Shown: positions 32,068-43,800 of the stretch, piece after piece | How positions within the stretch are numbered: the first letter of the stretch is position 1 | How the letters are laid out: the number at the start of each line of letters is the position of its first letter | Origin: Branchinecta lynchi | Taxonomy: Eukaryota; Arthropoda; Branchiopoda; Anostraca; Branchinectidae | Assembly (NCBI GenBank): GCA_023053575.1 | Contig: JAKZAP010000014.1 | Coordinates: 14,968,938-15,032,937, forward strand | Direction: 5' to 3' | Length of the DNA stretch: 64,000 nt | Program-made: the position numbers and the translations under genes | Notes under the pieces: generated by a model | Database searches by the model: none | Told to the model about the DNA's origin: nothing | The model's input: only the letters and a program-made list of their open reading frames with translations

Positions 32068-33646
32068 CTTGGGGCACCATGCCCTGCAGCAAGGACATGG
32101 TATCATTTCCATATCATGCTCAATTCAACAGATTTGTATGGGGGTACCATGCCCTTGCTGCAGGGCATGGTTCCCCAATGTATGAGCACCATTCTTATGC
32201 ATTGGGGCATGCCCAGACACTGGACAGCCATTCCCCAAATTTGAGGATTTGTGTATGACTACACTAAAAGTTAGTTGAAACTCTGAGGTGTAATTTTTTT
32301 TAAAACAGATCACTGGGCCGTGCCCTAAAGTTGGAACCCTAAACCTGGGGTTTATGTATGACTACCTCTAATCCCTGATTTTGTATATGCTATAATATCT
32401 ACAGTTTATAATACCTTGCACAAATGCCAGCTACTCTTTGCTAAACACTGGGCTAGTCAACCACAAACCCCTGATTTTTTATACCCTATGCCTAATGCTG
32501 CATGTCCTATGCCAAACACTGGATACCTGATGGCACCCTAACCGTGACCTACCACACTATAAATGAATTCTTATTGGCATAGTGTATACAGCATTAGGCA
32601 CAGGGTATACCAAGTGTTACAATATCCAGCATTCGTCATATAGTATCCAAAAACCAGGGGTTTGTGGTAGACTGGACTGGGCACAATAAAACCCTAATAA
32701 CTCTAAAGGTCACCAGTCCATACAGCTGCTACAGCCCTAACACATAAAGTGTTGATGACTGATTGGTATAACTTTAGATAATAATCATTCAAAACTATTA
32801 TATACACTATAGTACAGTAGAGGTATGCTTATGTGAACAGTTAATTTAATGTGAACAGTGCAATTTTGGGCTAAATGGTAGAATGAAGATCCAAAATACC
32901 TATACAGGTGTTTTCAGATGCCCTTAATTACCTACTTTGGCTAACTGGTAGTTAGATTTAGACACAGTAAGTGCCTGAAAATGGCAAAGTCCACTGTCAA
33001 CAAACGTTCACATAAGCATACCTCTACTGTATATAATTTAGATTTTAGTAGGTTAGTGGTTGAAGGCAGCATGAAGGCAGGATTAGTAGGTTGCCTAATA
33101 TTTGGCAGGAGTGGACAATGCCACAACCCATAGGTGAATGGCATTTGGCGTAGGCTACAGTAGTCCCAATTATGGGTATGGTATGCCTAATATTTGGCAC
33201 AACAAATTCCAAATTTAGAGATTTGTTGTTGTAGACTGCGAGAAATTTAGTTTTTTCCCGAAGGGATTTAACAGGTGAGGCTACTTTTGTCTCTGCTGTA
33301 CTCACCTCACCTGTCTAACAAAGACAAAAATTCCCAACTTTAAAAAATACAGAACACTAACTAATGGGCACAGAATGGGCAAAGATATATAGAACTTTCC
33401 TAGGTGGGAACCTTTTGGACCTGTTATTGTTTGAAGGTTGACGTCACATGGGCTTCAGCCCAAACACGCTCGTGCCACTGGGTTCATGTATACTTTTAAA
33501 ATATCCTTCAATACTTTTAAACCAATATACTGGTTCAATTCAATGTTGACTTTGTTCAGTCACATGGCAGCATTTTCGAATTTCCCGCTGACGCTAAACA
33601 GGAACTCATCAACTAGGCGAATTTGGAAGCTGGACAAGGCAATAAA

Positions 33647-33703
33647 ATGTCCGCAAAAAAACATCCAGTCGTAGACAAAGAGCTAAACAATCCGTGTTTA
33701 AAG
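33647..33703 (+). CDS. CHCHD7: CHCHD7 exon 1
   Basis: ATG preceded by GCAATAAA; encodes MSAKKHPVVDKELNNPCLK including Cys17. Donor GTTGGT is weak but in phase with exon 2. Confidence 0.85.
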
Positions 33704-34325
33704 GTTGGTGATACATTATGTTAATAAAACGACCGACGTGCAGGGACAGGCTAACCCATTATTCACTGGCTTACCTTCTGATTTCTCATAGCCTAATTTC
33801 GTTTTCTTTCTTGCCGAACAAGAAGTCAGTGAAAATAATACCCGCTCACAATGCCATCTTTGACGGATTCAGAACTACTTTGAAAAAACAAAAGATGGCT
33901 CAGTCAGTAAACTTTTAATCTTTCCAGGAAAGCGACATGTCTTATGCCTGCCTAAGAGAAAATGACTTCGACAAAGAGAAATGCGAAAAATACTTTGCCA
34001 ATTATGCAGCCTGTAAAACCTTCTGGGTAAGTTTTTTTTTTTTTACTGGAGGAAGGAGTTTCATTGTAGCTAAACGAACAAAGTCCCGAAAAGCTCAATA
34101 ACTCGCCTCTGACTTTCTGTGTCTTCTTAGGGAAGGGTGGTAGCAGACAGGAGAGTTCAACGTATCCGACCTCTACTACCCCCACCGGAAGAACGTGACC
34201 AGGTAAAAGCCGAATATTTATCTAGGAAAACATAGCTACTTTTGTATTATAGTCCCGGTGTATATAAAGTTGACATTTTAATCGCATCTCCTCGGCAGTT
34301 ATCTATGTTAGTGCCAGAAGCTTAG
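33647..34325 (+). CDS. CHCHD7: CHCHD7 (COX23-like twin CX9C protein), complete, four exons
   Basis: Small mitochondrial intermembrane-space protein of the coiled-coil-helix-coiled-coil-helix class; yeast Cox23 is needed for cytochrome c oxidase assembly, and such proteins are imported through Mia40 oxidation. Exons are 33647-33703, 33928-34026, 34131-34202 and 34299-34325, all phase 0 with GT/AG sites, giving 84 residues (human is 85). CX9C pairs are Cys17/Cys27 and Cys38/Cys48. NPCLKESDMSYACLREND and DKEKCEKYFANYAACKTFW align directly with vertebrate CHCHD7, as does the basic tail RPLLPPPEERDQ. The last exon has only eight codons and a stop; it is chosen for its CTCCTCGGCAG acceptor, correct phase and expected length. 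Family assignment is very secure, the last exon less so. Confidence 0.93.
33928..34026 (+). CDS. CHCHD7: CHCHD7 exon 2 (twin CX9C core)
   Basis: Acceptor CTTTCCAG, donor GTAAGT. Encodes Cys27, Cys38 and Cys48, ending KTFW. Confidence 0.95.
34131..34202 (+). CDS. CHCHD7: CHCHD7 exon 3
   Basis: Acceptor TTCTTAG, donor GTAAAA. Encodes GRVVADRRVQRIRPLLPPP and EERDQ, the family's basic C-terminal segment. Confidence 0.93.
34299..34325 (+). CDS. CHCHD7: CHCHD7 exon 4, terminal mini-exon
   Basis: 27 nt after TCTCCTCGGCAG: LSMLVPEA and TAG. The length and position match the last residues of vertebrate CHCHD7 although the sequence does not. Confidence 0.65.
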   Translation, partial: LSMLVPEA

Positions 34326-35706
34326 CAAAAGGTTGTGTGTGTATTTAGTTTAGATTGCGAGAGGGCCTAGAGACCTTATCATCGCTTGATATCCGGTCAG
34401 TGCCGCGAAAAAAGCTCGAAATTAATTTCGGCAAAGACAAAAACCGCGACGGGCAAAATCGCGTAAAGCTTTGTACCCACATAACGTTAATATCTTCCGC
34501 TAACGAATTGAGTCGCGACGCAAAGAAAATTCACCTTCGGAATTCGGACTGAAACGGTGCGAGTTTTGTGGCCTTCCCACGTGGATTTTTTTTTCGCTTT
34601 CGATACCTAGCTAACGCTAATTCACTTTCTGTGATGATCATTGACGAGTCGTTACCGCCACCGACAAAACTTTCTCCCGACGGTACACGGGGATTCTGGA
34701 ATGTCTCAAAATGCAGGATTTTAACTCGACCTGTCGTAATACCACTGCGCTATTTTGACACGGGATCTTCCGTTTGCCAGTTGAAGGTTGGTATCGCCAC
34801 TCAACTAGCCAACTTCCACGTCTCGCAGCGCCATCTGTACGATCATTGACTCACCCAAAAACGAACAGAATAGCAGACAACGGACATCTTTAAGATAAAG
34901 CAGTCGTCACATGTAGAGTATCCACCAGCGTCCCTTAAAAACTCTTCCTGCCGATGAAGAATCGCCGTGTGCCTAGCGAAGAGCAGGAAATATCACCTCA
35001 ACTATTTTTTTTATTTATGTATTTTCTTATGTTTTATTTTTGTATTTTGCCGTCCCCAAAACGCTGTTGACATAGGATTTGATTCATCGTTCGGGCGACG
35101 TTTCTCGTTCTTCCGAGCTTCACTGCCGTATGGTCTCATAGAGTATTCAGTACAGACTGCTCCAAAGAAACCGGAGAAATTGCGCAAATCTCACGGATCC
35201 CGCTACCTCTCAGTTAGAAGAATAGCTTAGTTTCAAACTGCAAGTGTAACCCTTGATCTTTGTGTTTCTTGCAATCGGAAATAAGTTCATTTAGATATCG
35301 AACGATTTTCAGAAAGCAAAAACTTCCGGATGGGAGCTTGGATTTGGGCCATTCTCGAATAGTCGTCCACCAAACATCAGGGCTAATAGTTAAAACATAG
35401 TTCTGCTCTTATCCTGTCGCGATATTCGTCGCAGCACTCGCAGCTTCTGCCCGGCTACGGCAAGTCTTTGGACCGTCCCGGTTTCTGCAGCCACGGTTTT
35501 GTTTTCGCGGTACTGAAATACGTTTATGAAGTTAGTATGATGAACATGGAACTAAGTAAAAAGTTTTCTGCTCTGAAATCTCAACTTCATTTTTGGCAAT
35601 ATACGCGGTGTTCAATTTATGTCTTCTTCAAAATATTACTTCAGCTCAAGCGGACTGTGAATCATATTTGCCTGCACTAACAGATACGTCAGCTTAGTCT
35701 TATCCT

Positions 35707-35748
35707 AGCGATATTTCATCCCTTCTTGGCAAGGACCCTCTTTAGGCT
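35707..35748 (-). ncRNA. Hammerhead-like motif, decayed copy
   Basis: Minus strand: AGC CUAAAGAG, stem II, UGAAAUAUC GCU. Stem I pairs, AUAU-C and GAAA are intact, but CUGANGA has become CUAAAGA, which should abolish cleavage. Confidence 0.35.
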
Positions 35749-36029
35749 CCAGCTAGGCACTGAAACACTTGCTCCTTTTTTCTTCTTTTGTGACGCCTTC
35801 TTTTTTTCCCGAGGGACTCTCTCGACACTGGGAAACTTAGTCCGTGTTCTGATAACTCGGATCCGAGTAAATCCTATGCATAGTTCATTGCCTGACCTTC
35901 TCTGTTATTCTGTCTCTCCTCCCAACTCGTTTCTTACCTGTCTTTAAGCCGAACGATCGGATATGATGATCGGAATAAATACCTTCCGGCGCCGTGTTTT
36001 TCCTCCGGATTCCGCGCACTGGCTGTTAA

Positions 36030-36242
36030 TGGTCCATTTACACACTGCGTAAAATCCGAGCGTATTTTGAAATCCGAGCGTATTTTACGCACGTTTTGAG
36101 CTTGAAAAGATTTCTAGCAATACGGAAGTATTTAAATACAGAACGGACCGATTTCTCTAATACGTCCGTATTGCTAGAAATGTTTTCAAGCTCAAAACTG
36201 CGTAAAATACGCTCAGATTTTACACAGTGTGTAAACCCACCA
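36030..36242. mobile_element. Harbinger-like foldback MITE, TAA target duplication
   Basis: TGGTCCATTTACACACTGCG ... GTGTGTAAACCCACCA, flanked by TAA on both sides. Most of the 213 bp folds as one hairpin (GTAAAATCCGAGCGTATTTT, GCTTGAAAAGATTTCTAGCAATACGG arms). Confidence 0.85.
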
Positions 36243-36889
36243 TAAATCTCGCTGCAGGATTTTTACATGCAGAGGGTTTCTCGGAATCCGGACCAGCACC
36301 GACCAGCAGATCTCTGTCCGAAGTTCCGCTCTGCTATACGCACAGCCGGGGCCGGTCTGGGCAGCCGGTCGTAAAACCCTGATCCCGAATTTCGACCGTA
36401 TGTTCTCACAAAATGTTAATTTTACTAGCCCGTTAAATGAAGGTCGGAGGTGTGTGTGGTGGAGCGTGTGGCTCCACCTCCCTCTTGATCCTCCATAAGA
36501 GGCATGAATCTGTATCAAATAGAATAACCTACTTTTTTTTTAATAAATGACATGCAGTCCGATGGAGCTCCATTTTAATTCTCTCGACCACTTTTCGAAG
36601 GTTCCTGAACCTTTACAGACGTGCTCAAGCTTGAGAAATCAGCACAACTCATTTCCTCTTAAATTTCACGCAGTAACACTTGTTGGTTTGCCAAGCGAGC
36701 CATAGCCAATTTTGGCGCGAATTTTCCTCCCCGGTTAGAACAAGACCGTTATCACATGGAACGTGCCGAACGCGGAAGAAACTTGTTTTTTTCCGCGGCA
36801 TATGGGAAACCGAATTGTGTGCGAAACACCCGACCCACAAGTTGAAACTCGGAGAAAATCTTTCTGTCCATCAGTAGGTCTGTCGGTCC

Positions 36890-37520
36890 TGGTTTTGGTA
36901 TTTCGGGCACTTCCAGATAGGGTAGGACGATGAAACTTGGCAGGCGTATCAAGGTCTGGACTAGATTAAATTAGAAATAGTCGCTTCTCCGATCCGACCA
37001 TCTGGAGGGGAGTGGAAGGAGGGGGAATCCAAATTTGAAAAACGAGGTATTCTTCGCTCACGAACGGGTGATCGGATCTTAATGAAACTTGATATATGGA
37101 AGGACCTCGAGTCTCAGACTTTCCATTTTAGATCTAGACCAGATCCGCTGAAATTGTGGGGAGTTGGAGGGGGAAACCGGAAATCTTGGAAAACGCTTAG
37201 ACTGGAGAGATCCAGATGAAACTTGTTGCAAATAACAAGCACATGTCCTAGTCACCGGACTGACACAACCGAAACGGATCTACTCACTTTGGGGGGGGGG
37301 GGGGCGAATTTCTAGTGATCCCGCGAATTTAGTGCGCCCTGATGTGCTAGGACGATGAAAATTGGCAGACTTGTCAGGGACCCGACCATATTAAATAGGA
37401 AATAGTCACTTCCCCGATTCGACGATCTGGGCGGGGAGTGGGGGCCGGGGGGAGGGGGAAGCAAAAAATTGAGGTATTTTTAACTTGCGAGCGTGTGATC
37501 GGATCTTGATAAAGGTTGAT
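36890..37520 (+). repeat. TGAAACTTGG array
   Basis: Units GGTAGGACGATGAAACTTGGC, CTTAATGAAACTTGATAT and CAGATGAAACTTG, then the first type again, with G-rich blocks after each. The 3' end fades near 37520. Confidence 0.75.
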
Positions 37521-37739
37521 ATCAGTGGATTTCCTGAAAGTAACAAAGATGGCTAGACCAGAGTGGTTACCGTTTTCTGATTCCGACTTATATTTCTATA
37601 ATTGCATCTGTATGTTAATACTATCCACGAAAATAATAGTTCACAAGCGTTAGAATGGTCACTGCTTCCAGCTAGAGTCAACCCTAACAGTGGCAAGTTA
37701 TTGTTTGAGTATTTTATAGCAAAATACGATTCGTTATCG

Positions 37740-37864
37740 TCATGAAAGTAAGAAAACAAAATGCATAGTAAAAATCAACGAGCAACTTGAGATTACAGAC
37801 GCCGCAGACGTCACCTCAGCTGTTTGAGACGCTTCTTCTCTTTCTTCTTCTGGTTTCTGAGCAA
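37740..37864 (-). CDS. Ig-CAM exon G: GPI-anchor tail and stop
   Basis: Encodes VAQKPEEEREEASQTAEVTS, a small-residue stretch (SAASVISS), then CSLIFTMHFVFLLS and TGA. No basic residues follow the hydrophobic segment, which favours a GPI signal over a transmembrane helix. Confidence 0.85.
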
Positions 37865-40800
37865 CTAAAAAAACGGAAAAGTAAGTTTCAGCCAAGTATT
37901 CGTACAATATTTCCTTTTTCATCTGTTTGTCTGAATGCCTTAGCTGATTAGATCATCTATTGTTTTTGTTCCTTCCCAGATGTTTCCCACGTAATGGGAT
38001 TATCCTTTGGTCTGTCAGATTTAAGGCTCTGAAGACGAGCGTTAGGTTAGGATTTTAGGAGGGATTCGGACGTAACTAACGATGCACGCCATCACTCATA
38101 ATAAGTAAGGTGCAGAAACACGATCAGAATTTTCCGGCAGGGCGGCTTATCTACACTTCAATCCTCAAGTTGAAAATAGACCCACTTTTATGGGATTGAC
38201 GATGGTTCCGCTATCGAGGGGCTTGTGAAGCTCCTGTCATCACATAAACATCATGACAGGCGTATAAAGCTTCAGTAGCGAAGCAACACAGATAAAGTAT
38301 TTAAAGGCCTAAAATGCGACAATTGGATACTAGAGCGAGCACGATAGCAAGTAGACTGAAACTTACCTCCCAAATTCAAACGACTTTTCGAAGACTACCC
38401 AACCCTTCTTCCCTTTATCTTATTGCAAATTACCTCATGGAGGATCCCTAGCACAAGTGGTCTCTGTGACAGACTTGGTGTCTTTGCAGTTAATCTTTGA
38501 ATCAGATTACAGAATCACTTAGAAAGTAGGGGAAGGGGTTACCTTCAAGTTTCGGCTCGCCTCTACCAGATTTCGATTCAGTCTGAATTGGTTCAATATT
38601 GTGCAGGCCCCCTTCGATGAGGTTCGTACCTCGCGGTACCAAAGTGCTTTCAAGTCCTGTAAAGGGAGTATTATTTTATTACACTATAATCCAAATGCCT
38701 TTTCCGTCATTATGTTTTAGCGACAGAGATATATAGACCTGGGGAAGAAGAGGGAGGAATTGCGACGAGCCAGGCTGTGCTAGGAAAACACTTTTCCGAA
38801 CGTTTTCCATGTCAGACCGCCAAGTTGGACTGGGGTCAGGTTTGTCTCTTTTTCACCAGCTGTTGAACAGATTTTAAAGTTTTTATGATAATGTGATATA
38901 CGAATGGAAAGGAATCCAACTATACGATTTTGTAAATACTAAACAGAAATTGATGTCTTTGTGTATTTGTTTCTTTTTGCTTATAGTATTGTTTTCTTTT
39001 CCTTTCTTTACTTCCTTATTATTTTGTTTCGTATTTTTTGAAGGATTAAAAATCAAAATTGAACTATTTCATTCATATTGTTTTGCATGGTGGGATTCTG
39101 TCCAAGTTTGTGTATCTCAAGTTTAGTATGAAGGACATCGGGGTCTTTCTTGCAGGGGGTTGTCTACTGTACAGAAGAAACTGTGGACAGGAGAAAATTA
39201 GATAGTAAAGGTTTTGCAACCTATTGGTCTTTATTACTTTTCCGGCAGAAGCTCGGATCCTTTGATCGCTTAGTTAATACTGGACTGGTTGGGTGCAATC
39301 CCTTTCCATGGCGAATGTTTTTCTTTGTCGTCTAGAAAGCGTGTTTGCTAACTGGAGACCTCCAGAGTGGCTGCCCAGTTTCTTACATATCGGTTAAGCA
39401 CGGAATTCGCTTTTCTAAGTATATATATATATATTTTATTTATAACCCGCCAAATACAGAATGTGGTAGCGGAGTAAAGGGAATAACGCGAAATAACACA
39501 AGATAAATAACAATATAAACACACAAAATTTAGACATAATTACTAACTGGGCCTGAAAAATTCATGAAAAACATCATGTACTCGAAGACCAGGATGACGA
39601 GATGTAGAAAGTAGTGACGCTGACGTTTTCTCAAGTGAGCGAATCACATCTTGGACGCCGAACTTCTGAAGTAATTTGTGGTTGCGGCAAGAACGAGGAA
39701 GGTACATCAAAAATTTACAATGATTATAATAACACGTCTTCAAAGCTTTAATGTCTTTTTTTCGCAGAATGTGATAAACACCGGAACAATACAAAATGTA
39801 AGGAGTGCAGAAAGAGCTATAAATTCGACCAAGGGCTTTCCGGTTGTAGCGACCTTTGTTTGGACATAAACGACCATATGCTATGCGAATCAACCTAGAG
39901 GTATCTTGAATAATAGCCGAACAAGTCTTGGAAAGCGTTTATTTGAAACTGAAGCCATGCCACTTTAGCAAATCGGTTACTGGAATCGTAATAAGTGAAA
40001 TGGTTCACCTGCGGTTACTATGGTACGATAATATCGACCAACATCCGCCAAGCGGAGAAAAGTGGAATGAATCAATACCGTGCTGATTACCATTCAGATC
40101 TGACATTAATGCTTATTTTGCTTAGGCATTTTTGTGCGATAAAGAGTGTGATGCAAAAACCACCAATGGTGGCAGCGGAGGGCGTGGTTTGGAACTCGCA
40201 GAAGCCCATCTCAATAGCTCCGACGCCTAATGGTGGGTTTACACACTGCGTAAAATCCGAGCGTATTTTACGCACGTTTTGAGCTTGAAAAGATTTCTAG
40301 CAATACGGACGTAAATAGAGAAATCGGTCCGTTTTGTATTCAAAAACGTTCGTATTGCTAGAAATCTTTTCAAGCTCAAAACGTGCGTAAAATACGCTCG
40401 GATTTCAAAATACGCTCGGATTTTACGCAGTGTGTAAATGGACCATAAGCTGACCTCATAGAAAATGTTTCACGATGTAGGGTATACTCCGCCCGGGTTC
40501 TGGCTTTAGAGAATTCCTTCATACGAGGTCAAACTTTCCCGTCAGTGAATGAATGAATATATTTATTACCCATCTTTACATAAAAATGTCACTGACGGAG
40601 TATAAGAAAAGCAAAATAAACAAAAAGGAAAAAGGAAAAAAAAAAATGAACAACACACAAAATACAATTTTAAATTGGCACTACATAATACAAACAAGTG
40701 TCCCTCCGCCCGTGAACATCTACCGTTCCAGTCGTTACGCTGTCGCTGTCTTATCTGCCAAAAGTTCGCTTTTACAGAATTCTAGACAGGAGTGGGCAAG

Positions 40801-43800
40801 TCTAGAGGAGGTCAAGCTAGGCGGTTTTGTTTCTCTTAGGGGGAGGCAGAGGTATGAAGCGTGATTTTCACCGTGTGCCGGACAAGCTTTCTATCCTGTT
40901 TCTCTTTATCTAGTAGGAAAGTAATGTTAATCTCCCCCATTAGCTGTATGCCGTGATCTGTTGTCGGTTGTAAACTATTTGGGAGGGAGGTGGCGTGTCT
41001 CGGAAGTCTGATAGAATCGACGGTAAACAAAGCTTTTTAGCTTTACTTGCTCAGTAATGATTCCGAAAGGGGCCACACTATGTAATCAATAGGTAAATTA
41101 ACAGATTGGATCATTGGAACGGATCAAGTGATAAAAATGGTTAACTGGATTGCGAACAAGAATAGATGCAGAAGAGCTGTGCGTTTTCCAGGCTATGTGG
41201 TCTTCGTTAAATCTAGTGCTGGCTGCTGTGTGGATTAATTATGGCACTTGCAGCTTCACTTTTCGGTCTGTCGGTCTACTCTTCTTGAGTTAGGGTACTT
41301 CCAGAAGTGCTAGAACGATGAAACTTGGCCGGCATATTAGGGACCCGACCAAACTAGCTTGGAAATAGTCACTTGCCCGATCCGACCATCGGAGGGGGGA
41401 ACCGGAAATCGTGTCGTGTGAAACTCTCAGAGTGGAGCGATTAGAAAGAAACTTGGTAAAAAGAACAAGCACAAGCTCTAGATAAATATTTGGACTGTGG
41501 GGAAAGTTGGAGGGGGGTTCTTGAATTCCGGTGATCCGTAGTTAATTTACTTCGAGGTGGGCTAGGAAGATAAAACTTGGCAGGCATATCAGGGACCCGA
41601 CCAGATTAACTTGGCAACAGTCACTCGCCCGATCCGACCATCGTGAGGGAGGGGTAGGCGGCGGAATCCGCAAATTAGTGGCTTTCATAACTTTCGAACG
41701 GGTTATCGGATCTTAATGAAACACGATATCTTGAAAGACCTCATGTCTATGTCCCATTTCGAGCCCGGACCGGATCCGATGAACTGGGGGGTGGGAGGGG
41801 GTGTAGGGGAGAACCTTCTGACACGCATAGAGTGGAGTGATCAGGATGAAACTTGGTGGGTAGTACAGGCACAAGTCCTAGGTGCTTCAGTGACAGAATC
41901 GAACCGGACTCGGGTACCGAGGGTGGGGGGCTGTAAGGGGGTGTTTGGAATTCCGGTTGTCTTGAGTTAAGGTACATCCAGATGCGCTTTTGCTGGAGCA
42001 AACTTGACATCGAAACTTGACAACTTGACATCGCCTCCTATCAGACCATCCCTTAAAGAACTCATACTAACCGCAAAATACAAAAAAATACTTTTGAGCG
42101 AATACTTTTTCACGATGGCCATGAGCACATGATCCTTTTTGCCTCAAGAGTTTTGCTTAGAAATTAATTTTTAGCACCCTTGAAGTGCGCATCTTAACCG
42201 AAAAGTGAACAAAAAAACTTTTGACCATCACTTCCATCCTCTGACCCAGCCTTGCAAGTTTGGCGCATCTTAACCGAAAATTTTAAAAAATACTTTTGAC
42301 CAACACTTACATCTGACCCAGCCTTGCAAGTGCCATATGAGCCTTGTACCCTTTTTTACTGTTGGCTGTAATGTTTCAAACCCTTGTCCGAGTAGAGCTT
42401 GAGGCCAGTGATTGATTGATTGTTGTAATTTCATAACTGGCAAGCGGTTAATACAAAGTAAAGTGTATAAGGTTATGCAATTATCTCCCTGTTTCTCCTT
42501 AACCGTGAGGGTACGCGTCGCTAAGCCGCCGGGATGTATAGAAACAACAAAAAATACAGCGAAGTTTCGAGGGGTCAGGTGCGTTACAATACTGGAGCAG
42601 AAAACGGATCTACTTCGACTTGTGCTTTAAAGGACCCCTCTTGCTTATTTTACCTTTCATATTTTTTCATGCCTTTTGCCTTTGTCCCACTCTGTACATG
42701 TGACTTTTTAGTGCTTTTTCGGCCTAGCCGAGTTTTGAAAGTCACGCAACGCAAACTTCGCCAAAAGCTTCAAGGGTCGTCAACGACTCTTTCACAAATA
42801 AGGACATGACAAGCTTCAAAGTATTACTGTTCATTTTGGAAAACATGGTGGACCATCAGGTCTACCTTCTGTTTTGAACTTTGTGTTGCTTGGTTTTCCC
42901 GCTTTTTGACAAAGGCGCGTTTTCAAATATTTTTCGTCCAGCCACCGCGTCGGAGAGAGACAGACTGAATATAGTCGACAAGCGCTCACAAGAAAATCGT
43001 AATTTTCTCGCAAAAAGTAATGGTGATAAGATAAGATAAGATTTATTCCACTAAAAGCACCGAGGCCATGGGAAATATGTAAACGATATTTCTGAGCCAA
43101 TTTCATAGTGAAAAGATCATGTCTAGTAGGTGTTGGGCTTTAAGGCTTGAAACGCACTTTAACAACATCAGTTACTACAAAAAAGCCTTTTGGGATACAA
43201 AACGTGGATGAAGGGATACCCATGACTTCATAAGAGTTGTCAATCTGTTATCAGGATAAATTTCGAAGGGGTTGAGATATTTTGTCCAACTTGGTGCGAG
43301 GATTCGTTGGCTCGAACGTAGATAGGCTTCATAACTATATTTGGTGGTGGGGAGGAGGTTACAAACATAAAAGGCGAATAGCTGATATGATAATCTATTT
43401 AGATTAATGAGAGATGCTGAATCAGTATCTGAAACTTAATTTTCCAACGGACTAATAGTTCGCCCGGAATCCGGCATGCAGGCCTACCGGAAAACTGGTA
43501 AAAGTAAAAGTTATCTCTGAATAAGATTATAAGTACTTGTACTTATACTTGTGTCAGGTCGCAAGCTGTGCAGCTCTCCCTGGCGACAGCAGCTGACGGA
43601 CCAAGGCATGCCATGAATATCGGAAAAACGATACAATGAGTTTCTTTTTTTAACTTATTTTTCGAAGTAGTTCGCCCGGAATCCGGTCAACATCGGAAAG
43701 TATGGTAAAACCAAAAGTTACATCAGAAATGATTAGGATTCGATCTTAGAATTGCTGAATGCTGAATTCGATTTTCCGTTTAATTTTCTTATCGGAAAAG

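Larger units (their letters stand above)
29559..33646. other. Intergenic region between SH3-GHL10 gene and CHCHD7 (divergent)
   Basis: The two genes are transcribed away from each other. Contents: a foldback (about 29815-30170), TAGTAGCATCCAGT words (30410-30560), a hAT-like remnant (31533-32067), and an imperfect inverted repeat on CCACAAACCCCTGATTTTT (32455-32690). I see nothing clear in 30600-31500 or 32700-33600. Confidence 0.6.
34326..37739. other. Intergenic region, CHCHD7 to Ig-CAM gene (convergent)
   Basis: No gene recognised. 34340-35700 is CpG-richer than its surroundings, with no recognised coding similarity. Then a hammerhead-type repeat (35683-35750), a Harbinger-like foldback (36030-36242) and a TGAAACTTGG array (36890-37520). 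Confidence 0.5.

Noticed and set aside
34568..34849. 93-codon plus frame after CHCHD7
   Set aside because: No similarity recognised and no splice partners; likely chance in a CpG-richer stretch.
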